Source of the DNA: an uncultured Opitutia bacterium
Lineage (GTDB): Bacteria > Verrucomicrobiota > Verrucomicrobiia > Opitutales > Opitutaceae
Assembly (NCBI GenBank): GCA_903862955.1
Contig: CAIPAH010000019.1
Coordinates: 1-50,756, forward strand
Direction of reading: 5' to 3'
Length of the DNA stretch: 50,756 bases
Below the pieces are notes generated by a model that made no database searches, had not been told where the DNA came from, and saw nothing but the letters and a program-made list of their open reading frames with translations. A program made the translations under genes and the position numbers. Position 1 is the stretch's first letter. Each line of letters begins with the position of its first letter. Below are positions 1-7,736 of this stretch, piece by piece.

Positions 1-22
1 CCCGGCCTGCGTCGTCTCCAAG

Positions 23-113
23 CTTTCGCTCTTTCGCGTTTCCGCGATAAAGATTGTTCCTGGTTTCCTGCTTGCCCGCCATAGCCTTGGCGACGGCGGG
101 GCTTCCGGCTAAG
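23..113. repeat. Partial copy (right half) of the modular palindromic repeat
   Basis: The stretch reads as the right half of the repeat family seen seven more times in the window. A GC-rich arm (CTTTCGCTCTTTCGCGTTTC) is followed by the outer arm ending in CTTCCGGCTAAG. Between TTTCCTG and CTTCCGG it carries an extra 31-base module (71-101), itself a small hairpin (CCCGCC...GGCGGG). The same module recurs inverted at 40763-40793. The left half must lie outside the window. Confidence 0.75.
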
Positions 114-130
114 ACCCGCCCCCGCGCGCC

Positions 131-204
131 AAAATACGCGGCGGTTCCACCAAGGCCTGCGTAGCCGGCAGACGCCGTTAGGCTCATGCTGTGACCTGAG
201 GTCA
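131..204 (+). promoter_or_regulatory. Candidate structured leader and operator upstream of the first cytochrome
   Basis: The segment starts with AAAATACGCGGC (131-142), includes CAAGGCCTGCGTAG (151-164) and CCGTTAGGCTCA (175-186), and ends in the perfect palindrome TGACCTGAGGTCA (192-204). The palindrome overlaps the likely Shine-Dalgarno and stops two bases before the ATG. Related motifs occur upstream of three more cytochrome genes (2720-2733, 5113-5190, 5676-5755), so a shared regulatory element is plausible. No known riboswitch consensus was recognised. Function is inference. Confidence 0.3.
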
Positions 205-205
205 T

Positions 206-2404
206 ATGCATGCATTTCGCCGTCGTTTCTCCCTCATGCCCGCGCTCGCGCTGCTGGCTTCCAGCCTGGCATTGGCGGATCCCGCCCCGGCACCGGCCGT
301 AGCCGCGGCGAAAAAGCCCGCGGTCGCCAACTCCGAGTGTCTCGATTGCCATGAGGCAGAGTTCAAGGCGCCCAAGAAAGGCGAGCCCGCCGTCTGGGTC
401 GGCGTGAAGTCCGACGCGTTCGCCCATTCAGCGCACGCCAAGCTCAACTGCGTCGATTGCCACACGTCGATCACCGAGACGCCCCACGATTCCAAGCTGC
501 CGCCCGTGCAGTGCCTCGCGTGCCACGAAAAGTCCCCCGCCAAGCACGCCTTCCACCCGCGGCTCGCGCTCAACCCCGTCCCCGCCGGCAAGGATACCGC
601 CTGCGCCGAGTGCCACACTTCCCACGACACGCTGGCGGTGAAGTCGCCCGTGTTCACGTTCAGCAGCGCGGGCCAGACCGAGGCCTGCGGCCGCTGCCAT
701 GAGTCCGCTGCCAAGGATTACCGCGCCTCCGCCCACGCCGCACGCCGCGACGGCCAGAAGCGCACCACGCCTGATTGCCTCAGCTGCCACGAGACTCGGA
801 TCTCCAGTCCCGCGGCCGGCCAGTCCAAGGTCGAGCTGAAGCTCGCGCAGGCGAAGCTCTGCGAGTCCTGCCACGTCGGCAAACCGGAGGTCGCCGACCA
901 TTCCAACCTCGGCGCCAAGTTCGTCGCCTCATTCGACCACTCCGTCCACGGCGCCGCCCTCGCCGCCGGCAAGGAAAAGGCCGCGGGCTGCGTCGACTGC
1001 CACGGCGCCCACGCCATGAACAAGGCCGCGGTCGCCGGGGCCAAGGTCAACCGCCTCCGCGTCACCGAGACCTGCGCCAAGTGCCACGCCGAGCAGGCCG
1101 CCGCCTACAACACCAGCGTCCACGCCGTCGCCCTCCGCTCCGGCAATCTCGATTCCGCCGGCTGCACCAGCTGTCACGGCGAGCACGACATCAAGCTGCA
1201 CACCGACCCGAGTTCCCCCGTGCACAAGTCCAACCTCGCCCAGCAGGTCTGCGCCGAGTGCCACGCATCCGTCCGCCTCACCCGGCGCTACGGGATGTCC
1301 AACGACACCTTCAAGACTTTCTCCGACAGCTATCACGGCCTCGCGGTGCGCGGCGGTGCCGTCGAGGTGGTCAACTGCGCGAGCTGCCACGGCTCACACG
1401 CCATCAAGTCCCAGAACGACCCCACGTCCACTATCAGCAAGGCTCATCTCGCGCAGACGTGCGGCCAGTGCCACCCGGGCGCCAACACGCGCTTCTCCGT
1501 CGGCTCCGTGCACGCGAGCGAGAACCAGCGCGAACAGTCGCCGTGGCTCTACTGGATCGCGAATTTCTACGTCGCGCTGATCATCGCCGTCATCGGCGGG
1601 ATGATCCTGCACAACATCCTGGATTTCCTGAAAAAGGCGCGGCACAAGCTCGCCATCCAGAAGGGCGAGGCCGCCGAGCTGCACGTCGCGCACCGCCTCT
1701 ACCTGCGCATGACGGGCAACGAGCGCATCCAGCACGCCGTGCTCGTCCTCAGCTTCACCGCACTCGTGATCACCGGCTTCATGCTGCGTTATCCCGAGGC
1801 GTGGTGGGTCCAAGGCATCCGGCACCTCAGCTCCGGTGCCTTCGAACTGCGCGGTCTCGTGCACCGCATCGCCAGCGTCGTCATGGTCGCCAGCGGCGTC
1901 TGGCACGTCGGCTATCTCGCCTTCACGGCGTCCGGCCGGAGCCTCTTCAAGGCGATGCTGCCCGCGTGGCGCGACGTCACCGACCCGTGGAAGGTGCTCA
2001 AGTATAACCTCGGCCTCGCCCCGACGAAGCCGCAGTTCGGCCGCTTCTGCTATATCGAGAAGGCCGAGTATTGGGCCATGGCGTGGGGTACCGCGCTCAT
2101 GACGCTCACCGGCGCCATCCTCTGGTTCGACAACGCCTCGATGGGTTACATCACGAAGCTCGGCTTCGACATCGCGCGCCTGGTGCACTTCTACGAGGCC
2201 GTCCTCGCGACCCTCGCCATCATCGTCTGGCATTTCTACTGGGTGGTCTTCAACCCCGACGTCTACCCGATGAGCCTCGCCTGGCTCACCGGCAAGGTCT
2301 CGGAGCAGGAAATGCTCGAGGAGCACCCGCTGCACCTCGAGGAATTGAAGCAGGCGGAACTGGCCAAGCAGTCCCCGCCGCCACCGCCGCCAGATCCCAA
2401 GTAA
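206..2404 (+). CDS. CbcL-like fusion: 13-heme cytochrome c with C-terminal membrane cytochrome b
   Basis: A 732-residue protein. The N-terminus is a signal peptide (LALLASSLALADPA, cleavage near residue 25). Thirteen CXXCH heme c motifs follow from about residue 45 to 420. From about residue 450 to 700 there are roughly five membrane helices with conserved histidines (NERIQH, LVHRIAS, VWHVGY, VWHFYW), which looks like a b-type cytochrome of the FdnI/HydC/b561 kind. The family logic is that of Geobacter CbcL, an inner-membrane quinol oxidase passing electrons to periplasmic hemes. The start at 206 sits just after a weak GAGGT. It is a paralogue of the next gene; both begin the heme part with NSECLDCHEAEFK and share HAKLNCVDCH...ITETPHD. 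The C-terminus is a proline tail (PPPPPPDPK). The direction of electron flow is inferred. Confidence 0.85.
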   Translation: MHAFRRRFSLMPALALLASSLALADPAPAPAVAAAKKPAVANSECLDCHEAEFKAPKKGEPAVWVGVKSDAFAHSAHAKLNCVDCHTSITETPHDSKLPPVQCLACHEKSPAKHAFHPRLALNPVPAGKDTACAECHTSHDTLAVKSPVFTFSSAGQTEACGRCHESAAKDYRASAHAARRDGQKRTTPDCLSCHETRISSPAAGQSKVELKLAQAKLCESCHVGKPEVADHSNLGAKFVASFDHSVHGAALAAGKEKAAGCVDCHGAHAMNKAAVAGAKVNRLRVTETCAKCHAEQAAAYNTSVHAVALRSGNLDSAGCTSCHGEHDIKLHTDPSSPVHKSNLAQQVCAECHASVRLTRRYGMSNDTFKTFSDSYHGLAVRGGAVEVVNCASCHGSHAIKSQNDPTSTISKAHLAQTCGQCHPGANTRFSVGSVHASENQREQSPWLYWIANFYVALIIAVIGGMILHNILDFLKKARHKLAIQKGEAAELHVAHRLYLRMTGNERIQHAVLVLSFTALVITGFMLRYPEAWWVQGIRHLSSGAFELRGLVHRIASVVMVASGVWHVGYLAFTASGRSLFKAMLPAWRDVTDPWKVLKYNLGLAPTKPQFGRFCYIEKAEYWAMAWGTALMTLTGAILWFDNASMGYITKLGFDIARLVHFYEAVLATLAIIVWHFYWVVFNPDVYPMSLAWLTGKVSEQEMLEEHPLHLEELKQAELAKQSPPPPPPDPK

Positions 2405-2422
2405 ACGCGGGGCGAAGGCCGG

Positions 2423-2643
2423 TTTAGCCGGAAGCCAGGAAACCAGGAACCAGACAGATCGCGAAAGCGCGGAGGGTTGAGGTGGTCGTCGGTTTCCACA
2501 CCGACGACATGCCTGCATGCGGACAGAGGTTAGTCGTCGGTATGGAAACCGACGACCATCCCGGCCGGCCTCCCCTCCGCGTTTTCGCCCTTCCGTGCTT
2601 TTCGATTATGATCGTTCTTGGTTTCCTGGCTTCCGGCTAAAAA
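2423..2643. repeat. Modular palindromic repeat, full long copy
   Basis: Outer arms are TTTAGCCGGAAGCCAGGAAA... at 2423-2454 and the complementary CTTGGTTTCCTGGCTTCCGG... at 2617-2643. Inside is a middle arm (ATCGCGAAAGCGCGGAGGG). Innermost is a pair of hairpin modules, GTGGTCGTCGGTTTCCACAC (2482-) and GTCGTCGGTATGGAAACCGA (2533-). The whole forms a nested inverted repeat of about 220 bases between the two large cytochrome genes. It carries no coding sequence that looks real. Confidence 0.85.
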
Positions 2644-2719
2644 ACGCTTGCTGGTTTCGAGCTGCCGGAACGCTTAGCTTCGCCGTTTCCCACTTGCACA
2701 AGAAACGCCTCTCAACGCG

Positions 2720-2763
2720 CAAGGCCTGCGTAGTCTGCGCCGGCGGGTTTTTCTATACTCCCC
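2720..2763 (+). promoter_or_regulatory. Leader sharing a 14-base motif with the first cytochrome leader
   Basis: CAAGGCCTGCGTAG (2720-2733) is identical to 151-164 upstream of the first cytochrome. It is followed by CGCCGGCGGG and a T-run with TATACT at 2754-2759. The role is unknown; this could be a shared leader RNA or a degenerate repeat. Confidence 0.25.
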
Positions 2764-2771
2764 CCAAAGCC

Positions 2772-4937
2772 ATGAACCCCGCATTGCCGCCCCATTTCCG
2801 GCTGACCCGCTGGATTGCCGTCATTTTCTTCCTCGCCGCGTCCCTGGGCCGAGCCGCCGAAACCCCCGCCGCGCCCGTGACCCCGGCCAAGGCCGCAATC
2901 GTGCCCAACAGCGAGTGCCTCGACTGCCACGAGGCGGAATTCAAGCCGAAGAAAAAGGGCGAGCAACCCGTGTGGATCGGCGTGCGCTCGGAGCTGTTTG
3001 CGAAGTCCGTCCACGCCAAGCTCAACTGCGTCGACTGCCATGCGGGCATCACCGAGACGCCCCATGACGCCAAGCTGCCGCCAGCGCAGTGCGCAACGTG
3101 CCACTCCAAGGAAACCACCCAATACGCGACGAGCATCCACAGTGTCAGCCACCAGATGGGCGGCACCGACTCCGCCTCCTGCGCCAGCTGCCACGGCACG
3201 CACGAGATGGTGCCGGTCAAGCAGCTCGATTCCCCGGTGTTCAAGCTGAACCTCGCGAAGACCTGCGGTACCTGCCACGACGATCCCAAGCTCACCAAGG
3301 AATACCGCATGGGCCAGTCCCTGGCGGCCGGCCATTACCTCGACAGCATCCACGGCCGCGCGCTCATGAAGATGGGCCTCATCGTCGCGCCGTCCTGCAA
3401 CGACTGTCACGGCGTCCATGACATCAAGCGCAGCATCGACAAGAGTTCCCACACCAGCCACGCGAACATCGCGAAGTCCTGCGGCACCTGCCACCTCGGC
3501 ATCGAGGAGACCTACAACGCGAGCGTGCACGGCCAGTTGCTGGCCAAGGGCGACAAGAATGGCCCGGTCTGCACCGACTGCCACAGCGCCCACGACATCG
3601 AGAAGCCCGCCACCGCCCACTTCAAGGCCCTCAGTGACATCAGCTGCGGCAAGTGCCACCAGGACCGCCTCGAGCACTACCGCGACACCTACCACGGCAA
3701 GGCGATGGCGCTCGGCCAGCCCAACGTGGCCTCCGATGTCGCCGCGTGCTACGACTGCCACGGCCACCATGACGTGTTCCCGGTCAGCGACCCGCGCTCG
3801 CGGCTGTCGAAGCAAAACATCGTCGCCACCTGCTCGCAGTGCCACGCCGGCGTGAACGAACAGTTCACGAAATACCAGCCCCACGCCAACCCGCTGGACA
3901 AGGTCAACTACCCGGTCCTGAACAAGGTCTTCGTCTTCATGACGGCGCTGCTGATCGGCACGTTCGCCTTCTTCGGCCTGCACACGATCTTCTGGCTGTT
4001 CCGCTCGATCTACCTGTTCCTCACCGACTCGAAGCAGTTCCGCGAGGCGGTCATCAAGTCCAACGCCGACGACGTCCAGTTCACCCGCTTCACGCCGTTC
4101 GAGCGCTTCCTCCACATGCTCGTCGTCACCAGCTTCCTGCTGCTGGTCATCACCGGCATGCCGCTCAAGTTCTACTACACCGAGTGGGCCAAGGTGATCT
4201 TCCACTTCATCGGCGGCGCCGGCGTCGCGCGGTCGCTCCACCACTTCGGCGCGATCATCACGTTCACGTATTTCGCCCTGCATCTCAGCTCTCTGGCCAA
4301 GCTCCTCTGGCGCCGCCGCCGGCTGATCCGCAACCCCGCCACGGGCAGGATCGAGCCGTTCCGCTTCCTGCGCGCGGTGTTCGGTCCCGACTCGATGGTG
4401 CCGTCCTTCCAGGACTTCCGCGACTTCGTCGCCCACCAGAAATGGTTCTTCGGCAAGGGCCCGCGCCCGCAGTTCGACCGCTGGACCTACTGGGAACGCT
4501 TCGACTACTTCGCCGTGTTCTGGGGCGTCTTCATGATCGGCGTCTCCGGCCTCATCCTCTGGTTCCCGAAGTTCTTCACGCTCTTCCTGCCCGGCTGGAT
4601 GATCAACATCGCGCTGGTGATTCACTCCGACGAGGCCCTCCTCGCCGCGGGCTTCATCTTCACCTTCCACTTCTTCAACACGCATTTCCGCATCGAGAAA
4701 TTCCCGATGGACACGGTCATCTTCTCCGGCCGCATCTCCAAGACCGAGATGCTCCACGAGCGCCGGCGCTGGTATGACCGGCTCGTCGCCGAGAACCGCC
4801 TCCAGGATTACGCCGTGAAGGATGAATGGGAGGGCCGCAAGAAGGTCGCGAAGGCCATCGGCTTCCTGTTCTTCGGCACCGGCCTCGTCCTGCTCGTGCT
4901 CATCGTCTACGCGATGATGTCCCGCCTCGGCCACTGA
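2772..4937 (+). CDS. CbcL-like fusion: 11-heme cytochrome c with C-terminal membrane cytochrome b
   Basis: A 721-residue protein if started at the ATG at 2772. That start gives a clean signal peptide (WIAVIFFLAASLGRAAE); the frame is open further upstream but runs into repeat sequence. Eleven CXXCH motifs lie between about residues 49 and 358. A membrane part of about five helices (residues 380-570 and 720 end) includes histidines in FLHMLVV, SLHHFGA and ALHLSS, the pattern of a b-type cytochrome. It is a paralogue of the preceding 13-heme gene but with a longer linker between membrane helices and an extra C-terminal helix (FLFFGTGLVLLVLIVYAMM). Predicted role: inner-membrane quinone/periplasm electron exchange. 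The two paralogues may serve different redox potentials, which is inference. Confidence 0.85.
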   Translation: MNPALPPHFRLTRWIAVIFFLAASLGRAAETPAAPVTPAKAAIVPNSECLDCHEAEFKPKKKGEQPVWIGVRSELFAKSVHAKLNCVDCHAGITETPHDAKLPPAQCATCHSKETTQYATSIHSVSHQMGGTDSASCASCHGTHEMVPVKQLDSPVFKLNLAKTCGTCHDDPKLTKEYRMGQSLAAGHYLDSIHGRALMKMGLIVAPSCNDCHGVHDIKRSIDKSSHTSHANIAKSCGTCHLGIEETYNASVHGQLLAKGDKNGPVCTDCHSAHDIEKPATAHFKALSDISCGKCHQDRLEHYRDTYHGKAMALGQPNVASDVAACYDCHGHHDVFPVSDPRSRLSKQNIVATCSQCHAGVNEQFTKYQPHANPLDKVNYPVLNKVFVFMTALLIGTFAFFGLHTIFWLFRSIYLFLTDSKQFREAVIKSNADDVQFTRFTPFERFLHMLVVTSFLLLVITGMPLKFYYTEWAKVIFHFIGGAGVARSLHHFGAIITFTYFALHLSSLAKLLWRRRRLIRNPATGRIEPFRFLRAVFGPDSMVPSFQDFRDFVAHQKWFFGKGPRPQFDRWTYWERFDYFAVFWGVFMIGVSGLILWFPKFFTLFLPGWMINIALVIHSDEALLAAGFIFTFHFFNTHFRIEKFPMDTVIFSGRISKTEMLHERRRWYDRLVAENRLQDYAVKDEWEGRKKVAKAIGFLFFGTGLVLLVLIVYAMMSRLGH

Positions 4938-4961
4938 GCCCACCATCACAGCAACCAAACC

Positions 4962-5084
4962 ATCGCGAAAGCGCGAAAGGGCGAAAACGCGAAATTTCAA
5001 ACCGGCCGGGAGCTGGTCGCCGAGGGCGACTCGCTCCCGGCCATCTGCTGTTTTTGTGCTTTCGCTCTTTCGCGTTTTCGCGAT
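4962..5084. repeat. Inverted repeat with GCGAAA-type arms
   Basis: The left arm ATCGCGAAAGCGCGAAAGGG (from 4962) pairs with a right arm ending TTCGCGTTTTCGCGAT (5061-5084). The core is a further hairpin, GCCGGGAG...CTCCCGGC. The arms match the middle arms of the larger modular repeat (for example 2458-2475), so this is an orphan module of the same family, lacking the AGCCGGAAG outer arms. Confidence 0.75.
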
Positions 5085-5112
5085 CCGGCTCGAATTCCGC
5101 GCTTCTGCGCGC

Positions 5113-5190
5113 GGACAAGATACGCGGCTTTATTGCCAAGACACGGGGAGCCTGCCGGGGCGGAATCGGCGACGCTGGGGGCGTCAGTTA
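5113..5190 (+). promoter_or_regulatory. Leader shared by the two tandem monoheme cytochromes (copy 1)
   Basis: The leader contains GGACAAGATACGCGG (5113-5127), CGGAATCGGCGACGCTGG (5161-5178) and GCGTCAGTTAAACCCCAACC (5181-5200). Copy 2 at 5676-5760 has the same three blocks in the same order. Short GC-rich hairpins such as GACGC-TGGGG-GCGTC are possible. It may be a promoter plus leader RNA. No named riboswitch fits by eye. Confidence 0.35.
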
Positions 5191-5218
5191 AACCCCAACC
5201 TCATATCAGGATTCACTT

Positions 5219-5542
5219 ATGAAACCTGTACTGTTGCTCGCGGCCCTCGCGAGCTTCGGGGTCACGGCTTACGCCTTTGATCCCGCCTCCAGCTGGTCCG
5301 AGCATTGTGCCAAGTGCCATGGCAAGGACGGCCGGGGCGAAACCAAGACGGGAAAAAAACTCGGCATCAAGGACTACACCGACGCCAAACTGCAGGCCGA
5401 GTTCACCGACAAGGAGGCCGTCGAGGCCATCAAGGAGGGCGTCGCCGACAATAAGGGCAAGATCCACATGAAGCCCATCGCGGGCTTGTCGGACGAGGAG
5501 ATCAAGGGACTGGTGACCTACTTCCGGAGCCTGAAGAAATAA
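5219..5542 (+). CDS. Small periplasmic monoheme cytochrome c (tandem copy 1)
   Basis: A 107-residue protein. The signal peptide is MKPVLLLAALASFGVTAYA. One heme motif, CAKCHGKDG, lies at residues 30-34, and a likely distal methionine in KIHMKPI lies near residue 84. This is the layout of a class I cytochrome c of cytochrome c6/c551 type with DEEIKGLVTYFRSLKK as the C-terminal helix. AGGA lies about 11 bases before the ATG. It probably shuttles electrons in the periplasm between membrane complexes or to the outer-membrane conduit. It is about 62 percent identical to the next gene by direct comparison, with no gaps. Confidence 0.9.
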   Translation: MKPVLLLAALASFGVTAYAFDPASSWSEHCAKCHGKDGRGETKTGKKLGIKDYTDAKLQAEFTDKEAVEAIKEGVADNKGKIHMKPIAGLSDEEIKGLVTYFRSLKK

Positions 5543-5574
5543 ACCCCCGGCCGGTTGCCCGGCCATGTTCTCAC

Positions 5575-5599
5575 CCTCGCTGCCTGCTCCGCAGCGAGG
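5575..5599. repeat. Short perfect hairpin between the tandem cytochromes
   Basis: CCTCGCTGC and GCAGCGAGG form a stem around a short loop about 35 bases after the stop codon at 5542. There is no T-run, so it is a weak terminator candidate. It could also be an mRNA 3'-end stabiliser or a simple REP. Confidence 0.35.
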
Positions 5600-5675
5600 C
5601 GGTCGTTATTGTGGCCGCCGTGTCCGGACTTGGCCGGCGTCTTTCCGCCTGCGACGCGCCCACTGGCGCGCCCTT

Positions 5676-5760
5676 GGACAAGATATGCGCAAACTACACC
5701 AAACCGCGACGAGCGGGGTCGCTCGGAATCGACGATGCTGGAGCCCGTTAGCTCAACCCC
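5676..5760 (+). promoter_or_regulatory. Leader shared by the two tandem monoheme cytochromes (copy 2)
   Basis: The leader contains GGACAAGATATGCGC (5676-5690), CGGAATCGACGATGCTGG (5724-5741; 16 of 18 bases match copy 1) and CCCGTTAGCTCAACCCCAAC. The tandem duplication therefore included the upstream region, and that region stayed recognisable. Stems such as GAGCG-GGGT-CGCTC are possible. Function is inferred from conservation only. Confidence 0.35.
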
Positions 5761-5781
5761 AACCCTCATTTAAGCTTCCCC

Positions 5782-6105
5782 ATGAAACGTGCCTTCCTCC
5801 TCGCTGCGCTCTCGAGCCTCGCCGTTACCGCCTATGCCTTCGACCCCGCCGCCGCCTGGACGGACCAGTGCGCCAAGTGCCACGGCAAGACCGGCGCGGG
5901 CGACACCAAGATGGGAAAGAAACTTAGCATCAAGGACTACTCCCTCACCGCGGAGCAGGCCAAGTTCACCGACGAGGAAGCCTTCAAGGCCATCAAGCTC
6001 GGCCGGACCGATGCCTCGGGCAAGGTCCGCATGAAGGCCATCGAGGGCCTCACCGACGCCGATATCAAGGCGATGGTCGCCTATTTTCGCGGCCTGAAGA
6101 AATAA
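5782..6105 (+). CDS. Small periplasmic monoheme cytochrome c (tandem copy 2)
   Basis: A 107-residue paralogue of the preceding gene. The signal peptide is MKRAFLLAALSSLAVTAYA, the heme motif CAKCHGKTG is at residues 30-34, and the likely distal Met is in KVRMKAI near residue 84. The surface differs mostly in residues 54-79, the likely partner-docking side. Such pairs often differ in midpoint potential or partner. It lies 38 bases upstream of the tetraheme cytochrome operon, so co-transcription with that operon is possible. Confidence 0.9.
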   Translation: MKRAFLLAALSSLAVTAYAFDPAAAWTDQCAKCHGKTGAGDTKMGKKLSIKDYSLTAEQAKFTDEEAFKAIKLGRTDASGKVRMKAIEGLTDADIKAMVAYFRGLKK

Positions 6106-6142
6106 GCCGCGCCAGACACGTTTCGGACCCACGCCGCCCACG

Positions 6143-6784
6143 ATGCAACCAGGCAACCGTACCCCGATGGTTCTCGCCATCCTGACGGTGGTCTTCCTGG
6201 GCCTCGCGGTGGCGTTTCTGTCCGATTCCTGGGGATATCCGGCGAAACACGCCCTGATTCCCCCGGTTGACCGATCCTTCCTGGACCCAGCGACAGTGCG
6301 GCGGTCTTACGCCGACCTGGTTCGCGCCAAGGAGGATCTTTCCGATTTCGATTGTTACGGCTGCCACGAAAAGGGCCATCCGCCGCCCCTCCACTACGAT
6401 GCCAACCAGAAGCTGATCATCCCGCCGGAACATGCCGACGTGGTGATGGGGCACGGCACGCACGGCCGGAACAACAACTGTTTCAACTGCCACAACGAAA
6501 ACAATCTCACGACGCTGCAACCCCGCGATGGCCGCGAGCTCAAGCTCGAGGAGAGCACGCAGCTCTGCGGCAGCTGCCACGGGCCGACCTACCGCGACTG
6601 GGATTCCGGTGCTCACGGCCGCATCAACGGCTACTGGAACCTCAAGCTCGGCAGCGCGGTGAAGAAGGACTGCGTCAACTGTCACAATCCGCACTCCCCC
6701 CGCTTCCCCGGCCGCCAGCCGGCCCCCGGGCCGCATCCCCTGCACCCGGCGCCTGAAACTGCCGAGGCTCCCGCCCATCCCTGA
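6143..6784 (+). CDS. Membrane-anchored tetraheme cytochrome c of an NrfD-type quinol complex
   Basis: A 213-residue protein. An uncleaved N-terminal helix (residues 9-27, VLAILTVVFLGLAVAFLSD) anchors it. The periplasmic part has four CXXCH motifs (CYGCH, CFNCH, CGSCH, CVNCH) between about residues 70 and 180. A low-complexity proline/histidine tail follows. It is the first gene of a tight unit with the ferredoxin (one base gap after the stop) and the NrfD protein. Cytochrome/ferredoxin/NrfD triads are known as Nrf-, Qrc- and Geobacter Cbc4-type modules. Expected role: accept electrons from the ferredoxin subunit and pass them to periplasmic cytochromes. Heme count matches a small CbcS-like subunit, but the family was not confirmed. 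Confidence 0.8.
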   Translation: MQPGNRTPMVLAILTVVFLGLAVAFLSDSWGYPAKHALIPPVDRSFLDPATVRRSYADLVRAKEDLSDFDCYGCHEKGHPPPLHYDANQKLIIPPEHADVVMGHGTHGRNNNCFNCHNENNLTTLQPRDGRELKLEESTQLCGSCHGPTYRDWDSGAHGRINGYWNLKLGSAVKKDCVNCHNPHSPRFPGRQPAPGPHPLHPAPETAEAPAHP

Positions 6785-6785
6785 C

Positions 6786-7736
6786 ATGTCCACGCCCGAA
6801 CTCCACGATCCCTCGGCGGCGCCCGACGCAGGCATGTCCCGGCGCAGCTTTCTCCGCACGTCGGCCGTCCTCACCGCCGGCCTCGCGGCCGTGGCCACCA
6901 GTCTCAAACCCCTGTTCGAGATGGAGGACTTCACCTCCGCCGAGCAGTTCATGCAGAAGTATTACAAGGAGATGACGCCCGAGGAGATGAAGAAGGTCCT
7001 CGCGCGCATCACGCGCGAAGTCGAAAAGCAGTATGGCGTCCGCCCGCATGTCCGCGACCTCCGCCCGATGGACGGCGTGGAGTTCGTCTACGCGCTCAAC
7101 CTTTCGCGCTGCATCGGCTGCCGCAAATGCGTCCACGCGTGCGTCGCCGAGAACAACCAGTCGCGCAATCCCGAGATCCAATACATCCGCGTGCTCAAGA
7201 TGCCGCATGGGACGTTCGACCTCGAGAAGGGTGATCACAACTACCAGCCCGAGAAGGTCCCGGAAAAAGGCTTCTTCTACATGCCGGTGCAGTGCCAGCA
7301 GTGCCACAACCCGCCCTGCGTGAAGGTCTGCCCCGTCAACGCCACCTGGCAGGAGAAGGACGGCATCACCGTGATCGACTACGACTGGTGCATCGGCTGC
7401 CGCTACTGCGAGGCCGCCTGCCCGTATTGGGCGCGCCGGTTCAACTTCACCAAGCCCTCGATCCCTGCGGACCGTCTCAATCCCGAGATGGCCTACCTCG
7501 GCAACCGCCCCCGCAAGCAGGGCGTGATGGAAAAATGCCACTTCTGCGTGCAGCGCACGCGCGCCGGCCGCTACCCCGCCTGCCTCGAGGTCTGCCCGAC
7601 GGGCTCGCGCAAGTTCGGCAACATTCTCGATCCCAATAGCGAGGTTTCCCAGATCCTCCGGACCAAGCGGGTCTTCATGCAACTCAAGGAGGACGTGGGC
7701 ACCAATCCGCGCTTCTTCTACTACTTCGACGTATGA
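6786..7736 (+). CDS. Tat-exported ferredoxin subunit with four [4Fe-4S] motifs (NrfC/HybA/CbcT-like)
   Basis: A 316-residue protein. A twin-arginine signal (SRRSFLRTSAVLTAGLAAVA, from residue 17) indicates folded export to the periplasm. Four cysteine clusters follow: CIGCRKCVHAC, CQQCHNPPCVKVCP, CIGCRYCEAACP and CHFCVQRTRAGRYPACLEVC. This is the usual set of a PsrB/NrfC/HybA electron-transfer subunit. CQQCH here is an iron-sulfur ligand set, not a heme site. The stop overlaps the NrfD start by four bases (ATGA), so the two are translationally coupled. The subunit should bridge the membrane quinol site of NrfD and the tetraheme cytochrome. Confidence 0.9.
   Translation: MSTPELHDPSAAPDAGMSRRSFLRTSAVLTAGLAAVATSLKPLFEMEDFTSAEQFMQKYYKEMTPEEMKKVLARITREVEKQYGVRPHVRDLRPMDGVEFVYALNLSRCIGCRKCVHACVAENNQSRNPEIQYIRVLKMPHGTFDLEKGDHNYQPEKVPEKGFFYMPVQCQQCHNPPCVKVCPVNATWQEKDGITVIDYDWCIGCRYCEAACPYWARRFNFTKPSIPADRLNPEMAYLGNRPRKQGVMEKCHFCVQRTRAGRYPACLEVCPTGSRKFGNILDPNSEVSQILRTKRVFMQLKEDVGTNPRFFYYFDV

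Noticed and set aside
5113-5190. GEMM (cyclic dinucleotide) riboswitch before the cytochromes
   Set aside because: The idea was attractive because such riboswitches control cytochromes in Geobacter, but the GGCAAACC and ACGCAAAGCC core blocks are absent.
7292-7306. CQQCH in the ferredoxin as a heme site
   Set aside because: It is the start of a classical four-cysteine iron-sulfur motif (CQQCHNPPCVKVCP).
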